Positions 8,337 through 17,100 of a stretch of 64,000 nt of DNA are shown piece after piece. The stretch spans positions 310,001 through 374,000 of the forward strand of contig NZ_CP007542.1 in the NCBI RefSeq assembly GCF_000478825.2, given 5' to 3'. Every line of letters starts with the position of its first letter. Position 1 is the stretch's first letter. The translations under genes were made by a program, and so were the position numbers. Origin of the DNA: Synechocystis sp. PCC 6714. Its GTDB lineage: Bacteria > Cyanobacteriota > Cyanobacteriia > Cyanobacteriales > Microcystaceae. Below the pieces are notes generated by a model, which searched no databases, had not been told where the DNA came from, and saw only the letters and a program-made list of their open reading frames with translations.

Positions 8337-8780
8337 ATGAAAAGTCGAGTCAGGGGGGGGAGGACTCCAGGGATTAATTTAGTACCGATGATTGATGTTT
8401 TGATGTCGGTATTAACTTTTTTTGTAATTTTAACCATGTCTTTGACTGGTAGAGTTATTGCTGATCTGGAACCACCGGAGAGCGCAGGCGGTTTGGCCAA
8501 AGAAGGGGAATCATCTCCCCAAACAAAGATTATGGCCCCTGGTTTAGATGTGGGCTTAAATCGTCAGGGTGACGTTTTGATAGGAGGTAATATTGTCGAA
8601 AGAGATAAATTGTTAGCGACGATCGCCACCTTTTTGGCGGCCCATCCCCAGGGTGAGGTGAGGTTAACAGTGGACGGACAGTTGAATTATCGTCAAGTGG
8701 ATGATTTGTTAGTTCAAATGGTGGAAATTGGCGGCGATCGGGTCCTCTTGGTAGTCCGTAAATCAGACCCAGGGCTATGA
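8337..8780 (+). CDS. exbD: ExbD-like protein, canonical Asp present
   Basis: This 147-residue ExbD/TolR family protein has a short cytoplasmic N-terminus, one TM (about 17-38) and a periplasmic C-terminal domain. The essential proton-carrying aspartate is present at residue 20 in the motif PMIDVLMSVLTFF, equivalent to Asp25 of E. coli ExbD. Its stop overlaps the start of the next exbD-like gene (ATGA at 8777-8780). It is expected to form the ion path within the ExbB pentamer and to contact the TonB-like protein. Confidence 0.9.
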   Translation: MKSRVRGGRTPGINLVPMIDVLMSVLTFFVILTMSLTGRVIADLEPPESAGGLAKEGESSPQTKIMAPGLDVGLNRQGDVLIGGNIVERDKLLATIATFLAAHPQGEVRLTVDGQLNYRQVDDLLVQMVEIGGDRVLLVVRKSDPGL

Positions 8781-9229
8781 AATTTAGACACCGACAAGAC
8801 TGGGACAAATTACCAGAACTAGAAATCACCCCGATGCTCAATGTGATGTTGGTGGTGCTGGCCTTTTTTGTAGCCGTTGCCGCTAACCTAGCGGAAGAGG
8901 GGGCGTCTTTGCTAGTTCGTTTACCCCAAGGCTCTGAAACTGCGGAGGTTCAACCTGCCGAGGTGCCATTGGATAAATCGGAAGAGGTGGAATTTCTTCA
9001 AGTGGTGTTACACCAAGGGGGAAAACTCTCGGTGAATGATCGCCCTGTGGAAAAAGCTCAACTTCTACAGCAGTTACCCAGCTATTTACAACATTCCCCC
9101 CAGCGTTACGTTTATCTGCGGGTGTCAGGGGACGTTCCCTATCAAAGTGCCATCGAAATTCTCTCTAGCCTGAGGGAAGTTGGTGGCGATCGGGTTTCCC
9201 TCTTAATTGGTGCTGGGGCCACGCCTTGA
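8777..9229 (+). CDS. ExbD-like protein with Asn in place of the key Asp
   Basis: This second ExbD family member (150 residues) has the same topology as its neighbour. In the TM motif (ITPMLNVMLVVLAFF) the expected Asp is Asn22, encoded by AAT at 8840-8842. The Asp-to-Asn change at the matching position abolishes proton-driven function in E. coli ExbD and TolR. This subunit is therefore probably not proton-conducting and may serve as a structural or regulatory partner in a mixed ExbD dimer. Translational coupling to the canonical exbD supports co-assembly. The periplasmic domain is Glu-rich near residues 60-75. Confidence 0.85.
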   Translation: MKFRHRQDWDKLPELEITPMLNVMLVVLAFFVAVAANLAEEGASLLVRLPQGSETAEVQPAEVPLDKSEEVEFLQVVLHQGGKLSVNDRPVEKAQLLQQLPSYLQHSPQRYVYLRVSGDVPYQSAIEILSSLREVGGDRVSLLIGAGATP

Positions 9230-9318
9230 ACATCGATGGAGGCAATGATCAATATCAGTCGACATTAATGGTTGAATGGGACATAAAGTCCCCGTAGCTA
9301 ATTGCCCACAACTAAGCA

Positions 9319-9705
9319 ATGCAAATTATTAACACTGCCCAAGCTCCCGCCCCCGTTGGCCCCTATAATCAGGCGATCGCCGCCAATGGTTTTCTTTTTA
9401 CCGCCGGCCAAATTGCCCTGGATCCTCAAACCATGACAGTTATGGGAACGGGAGATGTAGAAGCCCAAGCCCAACAGGTAATGACCAATTTAGAAGCAGT
9501 GCTGAAGGAGGCAGGTTGTGGTTGGGAAAATGTGGTTAAAACTACGGTATTTATCAAAGATATGAACGATTTCGCCAAAGTTAACGCCATCTATGGCCAA
9601 TATTTTAATGAGGCTACGGCCCCAGCCCGTAGTTGCGTGGAAGTAGCTCGCCTACCGAAAGATGTATTAGTGGAAATCGATTGTGTCGCTGTGTTACCAA
9701 CCTAG
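9319..9705 (+). CDS. ridA: RidA family enamine/imine deaminase
   Basis: At 128 residues the protein has the full-length RidA (YjgF/YER057c) fold. It shows the signature block near the C-terminus (APARSCVEVARLPKDVLVEID), whose Arg binds the carboxylate of the substrate, and the conserved AGQIALDP segment. RidA hydrolyses reactive 2-aminoacrylate and other enamines released by PLP enzymes, protecting metabolism. It stands upstream of gdhA on the same strand with a gap of about 160 bases, so separate promoters are likely. Confidence 0.93.
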   Translation: MQIINTAQAPAPVGPYNQAIAANGFLFTAGQIALDPQTMTVMGTGDVEAQAQQVMTNLEAVLKEAGCGWENVVKTTVFIKDMNDFAKVNAIYGQYFNEATAPARSCVEVARLPKDVLVEIDCVAVLPT

Positions 9706-9868
9706 GGCAATGCCCGCTATGGCCCCAGGCTCCATGCTCTAATGGAACTATTGATCAAACAAAGATCAAATCACAATCAAATAAATTCGTTGACCGTCAG
9801 GGCTAGCCTATGGCAAATGTTGCCCAACGCCAGTGGCGGCCCACCCCCATGTTCCAGGAGTAGTAATT

Positions 9869-11155
9869 ATGGCTGGATCCCTCTTTACCGATGCTAGTAA
9901 GCGTCTAGAAAAGGCCCTGAAATATGTGGCCATTTCCGATGATGCCGGGGAAAGGCTGAAATATCCCAAAACCAGCCTCAGTGTTTCCATTCCAGTGCGG
10001 ATGGACGATGGTTCCCTAAAGATTTTTCCTGGTTACCGGGTACGCTACGACGACACCAGGGGCCCCGGCAAAGGGGGTGTGCGCTATCACCCCAACGTCA
10101 CCATGGACGAGGTGCAATCCCTGGCCTTTTGGATGACCTTTAAATGTGCCCTGTTAAACCTGCCCTTCGGAGGAGCTAAGGGGGGCATCACCCTCAATCC
10201 CAAAGAACTCAGCCGAGCGGAATTGGAGCGTTTAAGTCGGGGTTACATTGAGGCAATCGCCGATTTTATTGGGCCGGACATCGACATTTTGGCCCCGGAC
10301 GTTTACACCAACGAAATGATGATGGGCTGGATGATGGACCAATACAGCATCATTCGCCGCAAAATTAGTCCCGCCGTTGTCACCGGCAAACCCGTCACCA
10401 TGGGGGGAAGCCAGGGTCGCAACACCGCCACCGGTACTGGAGCTTTTTACATCATGCAGGGTATGCTGCCCAAGTTTGACCAATATCCCGAAAATACCAC
10501 CGTCGCCGTCCAGGGTTTTGGTAATGCGGGTATGGTTGTGGCAGAATGTTTATACCAAGATGGTTACAAAGTGGTGGCGATCAGTGATTCCCAAGGGGGT
10601 ATCTATAACGAACAGGGCATCGATATTCCTGCTGTCATCGACTATAAACAACGGCACCGCACTTTGGCGGGTATGTACTGTGACCAAGCCATCTGTAATT
10701 TGGGGGAAAATCAACAACTAAGTAATGCTGAGTTATTGGCCCTGGATGTGGACGTGCTAATTCCCGCCGCCTTGGAAAATCAAATTACCAGCGACAATGC
10801 AGACCGGGTCAGGGCCCGCTACATTTTTGAAGTTGCCAATGGCCCCACCACCACTGCCGCCGATGATATTTTGGCCAGCAAAGGCATATACGTTTTTCCC
10901 GATATTTTAGTTAATGCTGGGGGAGTGACGGTGAGCTACTTTGAATGGGTGCAAAACCGCAGTGGGCTTTATTGGAGTGCTAAAGAAGTGAACGATCGCC
11001 TCAAGGAAAAAATGGTGGAGGAAGCGGAAAAAGTTTGGCAGATCACCCAAGACTTGGAAGTGAATGTACGGACTGCGGCCTATATCCACGCCCTCAACCG
11101 TTTGAGCGAAGCCATGGATGCCAAAGGAACTAGAGACTATTACCAGGACAGCTAG
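9869..11155 (+). CDS. gdhA: NAD(P)-dependent glutamate dehydrogenase
   Basis: The ATG at 9869 (MAGSLFTDASKRLEKAL) gives 428 residues; the longer GTG start at 9833 would add twelve unconserved residues. The enzyme interconverts 2-oxoglutarate plus ammonium and glutamate. Visible motifs are the substrate-binding KGGVRYHP and the active-site segment PFGGAKGGI with its catalytic lysine, then the Rossmann GFGNAGMV coenzyme loop. Together with GS-GOGAT it assimilates nitrogen, probably mattering at high ammonium or late growth. An AGGAG ribosome-binding site lies about ten bases upstream of the ATG. Confidence 0.96.
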   Translation: MAGSLFTDASKRLEKALKYVAISDDAGERLKYPKTSLSVSIPVRMDDGSLKIFPGYRVRYDDTRGPGKGGVRYHPNVTMDEVQSLAFWMTFKCALLNLPFGGAKGGITLNPKELSRAELERLSRGYIEAIADFIGPDIDILAPDVYTNEMMMGWMMDQYSIIRRKISPAVVTGKPVTMGGSQGRNTATGTGAFYIMQGMLPKFDQYPENTTVAVQGFGNAGMVVAECLYQDGYKVVAISDSQGGIYNEQGIDIPAVIDYKQRHRTLAGMYCDQAICNLGENQQLSNAELLALDVDVLIPAALENQITSDNADRVRARYIFEVANGPTTTAADDILASKGIYVFPDILVNAGGVTVSYFEWVQNRSGLYWSAKEVNDRLKEKMVEEAEKVWQITQDLEVNVRTAAYIHALNRLSEAMDAKGTRDYYQDS

Positions 11156-11225
11156 AAAAATCTGAAATAATAGGAATACTGTTTTTCTTCTACTTCCTAA
11201 TCCCGTCCATTTTTTACTGTTCACT

Positions 11226-11639
11226 ATGGCCGACACTGCAATTACCACCAGCGACAACATTGAAAAATATGGCGAGCGCGAAATTCGGGATGCCCAACTG
11301 ATCACTTTCCCCAATCCCCGTCCCGGCCGTCGTTACGATGTGCACATCACCCTACCGGAATTTACCTGTAAATGTCCCTTTTCCGGTTACCCGGATTTTG
11401 CCACCCTGTATTTAACCTATTGCCCTGACCAGAAGGTGGTAGAACTAAAATCCATTAAGCTTTACATTAACAGTTACCGCGATCGCCATATTCCCCACGA
11501 AGAAGTAACCAATCAGATTTTGGATGATTTTGTGGCGGTGGCCAATCCTTTGTACGCTAGACTAAAAGCTGATTTTAACCCCCGGGGCAATGTCCATACG
11601 GTGATTGAAGTGGAATATCACCAGGAAAAAGATAGTTAA
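11226..11639 (+). CDS. queF: NADPH-dependent 7-cyano-7-deazaguanine reductase
   Basis: The 137-residue protein is a type I (YkvM) QueF. It reduces preQ0 to preQ1, the base that Tgt inserts into tRNA. The catalytic Cys sits in the CPFSGYPDF segment, and the QueF signature ELKSIKLYINSYR follows, forming the NADPH-binding site. It lies 70 bases after gdhA on the same strand. QueC (53617-54321) and Tgt (15928-17100) elsewhere in this window act before and after it in the same pathway. Confidence 0.96.
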   Translation: MADTAITTSDNIEKYGEREIRDAQLITFPNPRPGRRYDVHITLPEFTCKCPFSGYPDFATLYLTYCPDQKVVELKSIKLYINSYRDRHIPHEEVTNQILDDFVAVANPLYARLKADFNPRGNVHTVIEVEYHQEKDS

Positions 11640-11680
11640 AAATAACTAATTCTAGTCCCTGCGAGTGTGTTTGAAAAAAA

Positions 11681-11744
11681 CCTGCCCCCCAAGTTTGGGG
11701 GAAATTGGGTCAAAGTTCCCCAGTATTGGGAGATTTAGGAGGCA
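11681..11744. repeat. C-rich/G-rich dispersed intergenic repeat, copy 1
   Basis: The spacer after queF holds a C-run (CCTGCCCCCCAAG) and a G-run (TTTGGGGGAA) that can pair, then a second weaker C/G pair ending GGAGGC. Similar elements occur at 20571-20650 and 37189-37226. Such C-rich hairpin elements are scattered in intergenic DNA of many cyanobacteria. Confidence 0.5.
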
Positions 11745-11811
11745 AAATCAGATTTTACGAACAGATTCTAAGCCAGCTTGGAAGAATATTCCGATTTTAT
11801 GAGGTGAGGCC

Positions 11812-12780
11812 ATGACCGCCTGGCAAAAGGTACAAAAAATTGCCCCGGCGGCGATCGGGGCTTGCCTATTCGTGCTGTCCATTGGCGCTATCCATTCAGA
11901 ACTGCATCACTACGGTTGGCAAAATGTGCTGACCAGTTTCCAAAGCATCGTCAAAACTCGTTTGGCCGGAGCCTTTGCGCTCATGCTGATCAATTACATA
12001 ATTTTGACTGGCTATGACACCCTGGCCATGTTTTATCTGGGCCAATCCCTACCCCTAGCTAAAACTAGCTTTGTGGGCTTTGTCAGTTATGCCATCAGTA
12101 ACAGCGTCGGCTTAGCTTTGCTCAGTGGCAGTGCCATCCGTTACCGCCTCTATCAATCCTGGCAGGTGCCGCCCCCGATCATTGCCCAGGCGATCGCCTT
12201 TTGTAACCTCAGTTTTTGGGTGGGTTTATTAACGGTGGGGGGCATAACTTTTGTGGTGGATCCTCTGCAATTGCCTGCCTTTCTTCATTTACCTTTTCTT
12301 TCCGTTCATCCCATTGGCTTTATTTTCCTGTCTATTATTGGCGTTTATCTGCTGGTGACGGGCAATTTAATTAAGCCATTTAAAATTGGCCAATGGCAAA
12401 CCCCAAAAATTCCCTTTGCTGTATCTTTAGCCCAAATTGGTTTGACAGCGGTGGATTGGATTCTCGCTTCGGGCATTTTATATGTCTTGTTACCGGGGCA
12501 CCATCACCTTAGTTTTCCTGGCTTTTTTGGTATTTATCTCCTAGCTCAGGTGGCGGGCATTATCAGTAATGTCCCAGGGGGATTGGGGGTATTTGAGACA
12601 GTGGTGTTATTCCTATTGACTCCCAAATATTCCTCCGTGGAGGTGTTGGGGGCATTGTTAGCTTACCGAGTAATTTACTTTTGGATTCCCCTCGGTGCTG
12701 CCAGCCTTAGCTTGGCAGGGTTTGAACTTTTAGAACATCGACGGGAAAGAAGACAAAAATCCAGTTCCGGATCTGAGTAA
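11812..12780 (+). CDS. Polytopic membrane protein, MprF-like/UPF0104 flippase domain
   Basis: The 322-residue protein has about eight transmembrane segments and matches the lysylphosphatidylglycerol-synthase TM region (UPF0104, YbhN/AglD-type). Diagnostic are the SNSVGLALLSGSAIRYRLY block and the late GIISNVPGGLGVFETVVL loop, a family hallmark. The C-terminal aminoacyl-transferase domain of full MprF is missing, so it is likely a stand-alone lipid or prenyl-linked substrate translocator. The C-terminus is a charged, Ser-rich cytosolic tail. The exact substrate is unknown. Confidence 0.75.
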   Translation: MTAWQKVQKIAPAAIGACLFVLSIGAIHSELHHYGWQNVLTSFQSIVKTRLAGAFALMLINYIILTGYDTLAMFYLGQSLPLAKTSFVGFVSYAISNSVGLALLSGSAIRYRLYQSWQVPPPIIAQAIAFCNLSFWVGLLTVGGITFVVDPLQLPAFLHLPFLSVHPIGFIFLSIIGVYLLVTGNLIKPFKIGQWQTPKIPFAVSLAQIGLTAVDWILASGILYVLLPGHHHLSFPGFFGIYLLAQVAGIISNVPGGLGVFETVVLFLLTPKYSSVEVLGALLAYRVIYFWIPLGAASLSLAGFELLEHRRERRQKSSSGSE

Positions 12781-13165
12781 GTGATTTAGTCAACCTTATC
12801 TATCCATGGGATTTTAGACGTTACGTGAACTACTCCTCCGTGCTAAAGCGAGGAAGGAGCTCCCTACCCAAAGAACTGCCCTCTATTCCGAAAACCAGCA
12901 AGTCTTACATTCTGGCGATAGGCGGAAAACCCTCGTTCCGAAGGCCAGAAGGCCACAAGTTTTTTCTTGCAACACTCCCGTTTGGCTTGGTTTTCGCTTA
13001 GGGAGACGTGCTCAAGACTGTTCTATCCCAGCAGAAGTCAGACTCGCTTTTATCCCCTCCCTGCTCATCGCCGTAAGCCTGAGTGCGAGAAAGGGAAATT
13101 CCCGCCCGTATCAGTTAAATTGGTTTGACCTTTGTATTCGTGTATTCGTTGATCACATCGGCAAA
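12781..13165. other. 385-base gene-free spacer
   Basis: No credible open reading frame or promoter is evident. The stretch begins with a stem-loop at 12833-12859 and contains a GGCC-AGAA-GGCC mini-hairpin near 12950. The sequence has the look of decayed DNA, possibly the relic end of an IS200/IS605-type element, but no transposase fragment could be read with confidence. Confidence 0.35.
12833..12859. other. Imperfect stem-loop after the flippase-like gene
   Basis: CTCCTCC (12833-12839) pairs with GGAAGGAG (12852-12859) with one bulged A, leaving a loop of about twelve bases. There is no T-run after it, so it is not a standard intrinsic terminator. It resembles the hairpins at IS605-family ends, but this is only resemblance. 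Confidence 0.3.
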
Positions 13166-13567
13166 TCACATATGGGGGTTGATTTGCGGGTAACCGAGGG
13201 GACGAATTTGTTGGTGCTTTCTTTTTTCTTCCAACTGTTTCAGCTCGTCGTAGGGCACCCAATGGATACAGTCCACCGGACAGGTATCGATCGCCTCTTG
13301 GATGACCGCCTCATCGTCGCCATTTTGGCTAAAGGCCCGGGAGCGGCCATGTTCCTGCTCAATGGTGAAAGTATTGGGAGCTACGTGGGCACAGTTTTTG
13401 CAACCAATGCAGGTCACCTCGTCCACATAGACTCCCCTCTCCCGCAACTCTCCGCCCAATTCCGGCTCCAAACCAGAACGGTCATCGAAGTTACGCCAAT
13501 CTCCTCCCAACTCCGGCTCTAGTCCAGAACGGCGATCGGGAAGAAAATTTAGATCAGCCATCACCAT
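13166..13567 (-). CDS. fed7: [4Fe-4S] bacterial-type ferredoxin with repeated N-terminus (Fed7-like)
   Basis: The 133-residue protein carries a CxxCxxC cluster motif (CIGCKNC) and the partner cysteines in DTCPVDC, typical of bacterial-type ferredoxins in cyanobacteria. The N-terminus holds a tandem duplication: RSGLEPELGG occurs twice, separated by a short linker, mirrored by about 30 duplicated bases in the DNA (13457-13530). The C-terminal 30 residues are charged and may form a helix. Its ATG overlaps the ycf35 stop (ATGA), and the DUF2997 gene lies upstream. The order DUF2997-ycf35-ferredoxin matches what I recall for the PCC 6803 ssl1263-sll0661-sll0662 group. Confidence 0.85.
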   Translation of the reverse strand: MVMADLNFLPDRRSGLEPELGGDWRNFDDRSGLEPELGGELRERGVYVDEVTCIGCKNCAHVAPNTFTIEQEHGRSRAFSQNGDDEAVIQEAIDTCPVDCIHWVPYDELKQLEEKRKHQQIRPLGYPQINPHM

Positions 13568-13953
13568 CAGGCACTCCAGCGTTGCACCACCAACCGCACT
13601 GATCCGTCTTCATTTTTTTGTTGTTCCGTCACCGCAAAACCTTGTTTGGCAGACTCATTGAGTACGGTTTCCAGGGCGTAACCCTGGGTGATTTTTTGTA
13701 GAAATCCTTCCACCGAAAGGGGTTGTTGCCAGTACTGTAAATCCGTTACCAGCTCATACTCCTGACCATTCCAGCTAAAACCCAGGTCGTAATCATTGCT
13801 CTGTTCAATAACCACTGCGGCTTTGGCAGTCAAACCCTGGTAACCCCGCACGGTGGCCGGCCCCTCCTTCCAGTCCAAACCCAAATTGGTGAGGGTGGTT
13901 TTCAACACATCAAGGTTACGAATCTTGGTTTTGATATTGCTAAAGTGAGACAT
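13567..13953 (-). CDS. ycf35: Ycf35 family protein (DUF1257)
   Basis: The 128-residue protein belongs to the Ycf35/DUF1257 family, found in cyanobacteria and plastid genomes of red algae. The opening SHFSNIKTKIRNLDVLKTTL and the YDLGFSWNGQEYELV block are characteristic. It has no signal peptide or membrane segment. The function is not established; the overlap with the ferredoxin gene suggests joint production and maybe a redox role. Confidence 0.9.
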   Translation of the reverse strand: MSHFSNIKTKIRNLDVLKTTLTNLGLDWKEGPATVRGYQGLTAKAAVVIEQSNDYDLGFSWNGQEYELVTDLQYWQQPLSVEGFLQKITQGYALETVLNESAKQGFAVTEQQKNEDGSVRLVVQRWSA

Positions 13954-14033
13954 AGGAAGCGATAAAAAAATTGGAAGAATGAATTAGACAGGTTCTTAAA
14001 ACTTTTAAACAAGGATTCTCGTACAGAGGAAAT

Positions 14034-14261
14034 TTAGGTTCCCCCAGACCAACGGGAAAAGCTCTGGGACTGCTGGACCGATTGCTCCACCGGATTAGTT
14101 TGGGTAAAAAATTCCGCGGTGGCCTGTTGGGTCAACACAACCCCCAGTTCCGCTTCGATCGCCGCTGTCACTTCCTGACAAGAGCGGCCCACAATGCCGG
14201 TTACCGTTTCTTTTACCCGGCCGTCGGGATAGATGACGAATTCCAGAGTTTCTAGATTCAC
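14034..14261 (-). CDS. DUF2997 small protein
   Basis: This 75-residue protein begins METLEF-like (MNLETLEFVIYPDGRVKE) and shows the DUF2997 pattern, in which a short beta-hairpin is followed by a CxEVTAAIE helix. In cyanobacteria DUF2997 genes commonly sit next to ycf35. It is 80 bases upstream of ycf35 on the same strand and is probably the first gene of the operon ending in the ferredoxin. The function is unknown. Confidence 0.8.
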   Translation of the reverse strand: MNLETLEFVIYPDGRVKETVTGIVGRSCQEVTAAIEAELGVVLTQQATAEFFTQTNPVEQSVQQSQSFSRWSGGT

Positions 14262-14547
14262 GGTTAATCCTCAATGGGGGATCAAGGTTAAAAGTCACCA
14301 CCTGGGTGACGGTCAAAGTTTTCCGGTCACTAATCCAGGGCCACGGAGCCGGACAAACAAAGAGCTATTCTAGTTTTGGCCCAACTAGCCAGGAAACTGG
14401 CATAAATTGTAGCAAAAATTAACATTTGCTGGGGCCGTAAACTCCTATGGACACCATAGGGAAACAGTTAGTTTCAAAGGAACTTTGCCTGTTCCTGGTG
14501 CCAAAAGAAAATTAGATTGATAGGAAATTTGACCCGGTTTGCCGCAG

Positions 14548-15624
14548 TCATCGAATTTGATTAATTTCCGAGGAAGAAGCTCTGTTTCCTGCCAATGGGC
14601 GACATCTTTGCTCCACTAACTCAACGGCTAGTTTAATAGCGGCAATGAGACTATCTGCCCTGGCAATGCCTTGCCCAGCAATGTCAAAAGCAGTGCCGTG
14701 GTCAGGGGAAGTGCGGACAAAGGGCAAACCGATGGTGGTGTTAATGGCTTGATCAAAAGCCAGCAGTTTGACGGGAATTAAGCCTTGGTCATGGTACAAA
14801 GCCAGGTAAGCATGGGGGACTTTAGCTTGACCATCGGTTAACCAAGCCCTGCCCGGGCCGACCCACATGGTATCCGGGGGAATGGGGCCAACTAGTTCGG
14901 CCTGGGGATATTTTTGCCGAGCCTGCTCCAACCAAGGAATTAACCATTCCTGCTCTTCGTTGCCTAATTTTCCTTCTTCGCCACTGTGGGGATTCAAGCC
15001 GGCGATCGCCACGGAGGGTTCGTCAATGCCAAAATCCTGAGCTAGACAACTGAGCAATAAATCTAGTTTGTTGTCCATTAACTCTGGGGTTAATGCTTGG
15101 GGGACATCTTTCAAAGGAATATGGGTCGTGGCTAGCAACGTGCGTAAAGTCCAACCAGTAAAGGGCGATCGCCCTACAAACATCATGGCAAAGCGTTCCA
15201 CCCCAGCCCGATGGGCCAAAACTTCCGTTTGCCCTGGATAATTATGGCCAGCGGCCTGCCAAGCAGATTTGGCGATCGGGGCAGTGACAATGGCATCAAA
15301 TTCCCCCGCCAAAGTTCTGGTAATAGCTTCATCTAAATAAGCAAAACTAATGGCGCCACTAACGGCATCTCCCCGACCAACGTTTATTTTTCCCACATTG
15401 GACAGATCCACTTCTAGCAAATTAATTTTTTCCGGATCTGCTAGGTTTAAGCCCGAATTTTGGCCCAACAGTTGCTCGTAGGTTTGGGCCAACGGCGATC
15501 GGGAACCAATTACCGTTAACTGACAAATTTTCGCCAACCCGTCTCCAGCCAAAGCTTTGAGTACCACTTCGGGGCCAATTCCCGCTGGATCTCCCAGGGT
15601 CAAAATTAAACGGGGTAAACTCAT
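14548..15624 (-). CDS. pdxA: 4-hydroxythreonine-4-phosphate dehydrogenase
   Basis: PdxA oxidises 4-phosphohydroxy-L-threonine in the DXP-dependent pyridoxal-5-phosphate pathway. The N-terminus [13 protein letters not shown] is diagnostic, and metal-binding His/Asp residues appear in GHNYPGQTE and in the C-terminal [12 protein letters not shown] and [12 protein letters not shown] blocks. ATG at 15624 ([12 protein letters not shown]) is chosen; ATG at 15633 and TTG at 15639 are in frame and add three and five residues. The length of about 358 is slightly over the E. coli protein because of a C-terminal tail. It is divergently transcribed from petM. Confidence 0.95.
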   Translation of the reverse strand: MSLPRLILTLGDPAGIGPEVVLKALAGDGLAKICQLTVIGSRSPLAQTYEQLLGQNSGLNLADPEKINLLEVDLSNVGKINVGRGDAVSGAISFAYLDEAITRTLAGEFDAIVTAPIAKSAWQAAGHNYPGQTEVLAHRAGVERFAMMFVGRSPFTGWTLRTLLATTHIPLKDVPQALTPELMDNKLDLLLSCLAQDFGIDEPSVAIAGLNPHSGEEGKLGNEEQEWLIPWLEQARQKYPQAELVGPIPPDTMWVGPGRAWLTDGQAKVPHAYLALYHDQGLIPVKLLAFDQAINTTIGLPFVRTSPDHGTAFDIAGQGIARADSLIAAIKLAVELVEQRCRPLAGNRASSSEINQIR

Positions 15625-15734
15625 ACAATCCATACTCAATCGGGTTTAACGGTAGATTCCTATGGGATAATGAACCACCGACAACAAAGACTTTTTCATC
15701 TCCTATTATTCATCCCCCCATTGAGGAATTAACT

Positions 15735-15845
15735 ATGACCGCTGAAAGCATGTTGGCCAATGGCGCTTTTATCATGATTGGCTTGACCTTGTTAGGATTA
15801 GCCTGGGGCTTCGTGATCATCAAGCTCCAAGGTAGCGAAGAATAG
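15735..15845 (+). CDS. petM: Cytochrome b6f complex subunit PetM
   Basis: A 36-residue ORF starts with ATG at 15735 and encodes a single hydrophobic helix (residues about 10-30) flanked by an acidic N-terminus (MTAESML) and a short charged tail (KLQGSEE). This matches PetM (subunit VII) of the cytochrome b6f complex, a peripheral one-helix subunit of the plastoquinol-plastocyanin oxidoreductase in the thylakoid membrane. It is too short for routine ORF calling. It sits between pdxA and tgt with its own upstream region. Confidence 0.93.
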   Translation: MTAESMLANGAFIMIGLTLLGLAWGFVIIKLQGSEE

Positions 15846-15927
15846 AAATCCGTCGGCCAAGGCGGTTTAATCCCTCCTGGTTCGGGAAAAATTGTTGAAG
15901 TTATGCCAGGGTGATTGACTGCCCATT

Positions 15928-17100
15928 GTGCCATTGCCTAGTGTGAATTTTACTTATCAGTGCCAAGCCCGGTGTTCCCATAGCCAAGTCCGGGCTGGAA
16001 TTTTTCAGACTCCCCATGGGCCGGTGGAAACTCCCCGTTTTATGCCCGTGGGCACCCTTGCTACGGTTAAAGGCATTACCCCCGCCCAGCTGGCTGACAC
16101 CCAAGCCCAAATGGTGCTGGCCAACACCTACCATTTGCATTTGCAACCGGGGGAAAAGATCATTGCGGCCGCTGGGGGAGTACACAAATTTATGGGCTGG
16201 CCAGGCCCCATGTTGACGGATTCCGGTGGATTCCAGGTTTTTAGTCTCAGTCAATTACGCACCATTGATGAAAGGGGAGTGACATTTCGATCGCCGAGGG
16301 ATGGCCGCTTGATTGACATGACCCCGGAGAATTCCATCCGCATCCAGAATGCTTTGGGAGCAGACGTAATCATGGCGTTTGATGAATGCCCCCCTGGCCA
16401 GGGCGATCGCCCCATGGTGGAACGGGCCACAGCCCGCACCTACCGCTGGCTAGAAAGGTGTATTGAAGCCCATCAAAGACCCCAGGATCAAGCCCTGTTT
16501 GCCATTGTCCAGGGAGGGACCTTTTTAGATTTGCGTTCCCAAGCAGTGGAAAAATTACTTGCTTTGGATTTACCGGGTTACGCCATTGGCGGAGTGAGCG
16601 TTGGGGAAGCACCAGCACTGATTGATAAAGTAGTGCAACACACTGCCCCATTATTACCAGCGCATAAACCTCGCTATCTGATGGGTGTGGGCACCTACCG
16701 GGAAATGGCCAGGGCAATTTTTGCTGGCATTGATTTATTCGATTGTGTTATTCCCACCCGTTTTGGTCGCCATGGGACAGCCCTAGTACAGGGAGAACGA
16801 TGGAATTTAAAAAACGCCACTTTCCGCGAAGATCATCGCCCCTTGGATGAAAACTGCCCTTGCTACACTTGTCAAACTTTTTCCCGCGCTTACCTAAACC
16901 ATTTGATACGCTCCAGGGAAATGTTGGGCTACATTCTGCTTTCTTTGCACAATATTACGGAATTAATCCGCTTCACCCAAAGCATCCGCCAAGCAATTTT
17001 AAATGATACGTTCACCCAAGATTTTGCCCATTGGCTAACTCCACCAGGGCAACTTGAGGAAAAATCTGGACAATTACCGATCTTTTGTGGAGACCCATAG
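15928..17100 (+). CDS. tgt: tRNA-guanine transglycosylase
   Basis: The 390-residue bacterial-type Tgt exchanges guanine-34 for preQ1 in tRNAs with GUN anticodons (Asp, Asn, His, Tyr). Seen are [12 protein letters not shown] (substrate-pocket Asp), [15 protein letters not shown] with the nucleophilic Asp, and the zinc site CPCYTC...LHN near the C-terminus. GTG at 15928 is the likely start; another in-frame GTG lies at 15943. It follows petM by 82 bases. QueF and QueC in this window provide its substrate pathway. Confidence 0.96.
   Translation: MPLPSVNFTYQCQARCSHSQVRAGIFQTPHGPVETPRFMPVGTLATVKGITPAQLADTQAQMVLANTYHLHLQPGEKIIAAAGGVHKFMGWPGPMLTDSGGFQVFSLSQLRTIDERGVTFRSPRDGRLIDMTPENSIRIQNALGADVIMAFDECPPGQGDRPMVERATARTYRWLERCIEAHQRPQDQALFAIVQGGTFLDLRSQAVEKLLALDLPGYAIGGVSVGEAPALIDKVVQHTAPLLPAHKPRYLMGVGTYREMARAIFAGIDLFDCVIPTRFGRHGTALVQGERWNLKNATFREDHRPLDENCPCYTCQTFSRAYLNHLIRSREMLGYILLSLHNITELIRFTQSIRQAILNDTFTQDFAHWLTPPGQLEEKSGQLPIFCGDP

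Noticed and set aside
12781-13165. Partial transposase remnant in this spacer
   Set aside because: All six frames were scanned by eye and none gave a transposase motif; only the hairpin is reported.
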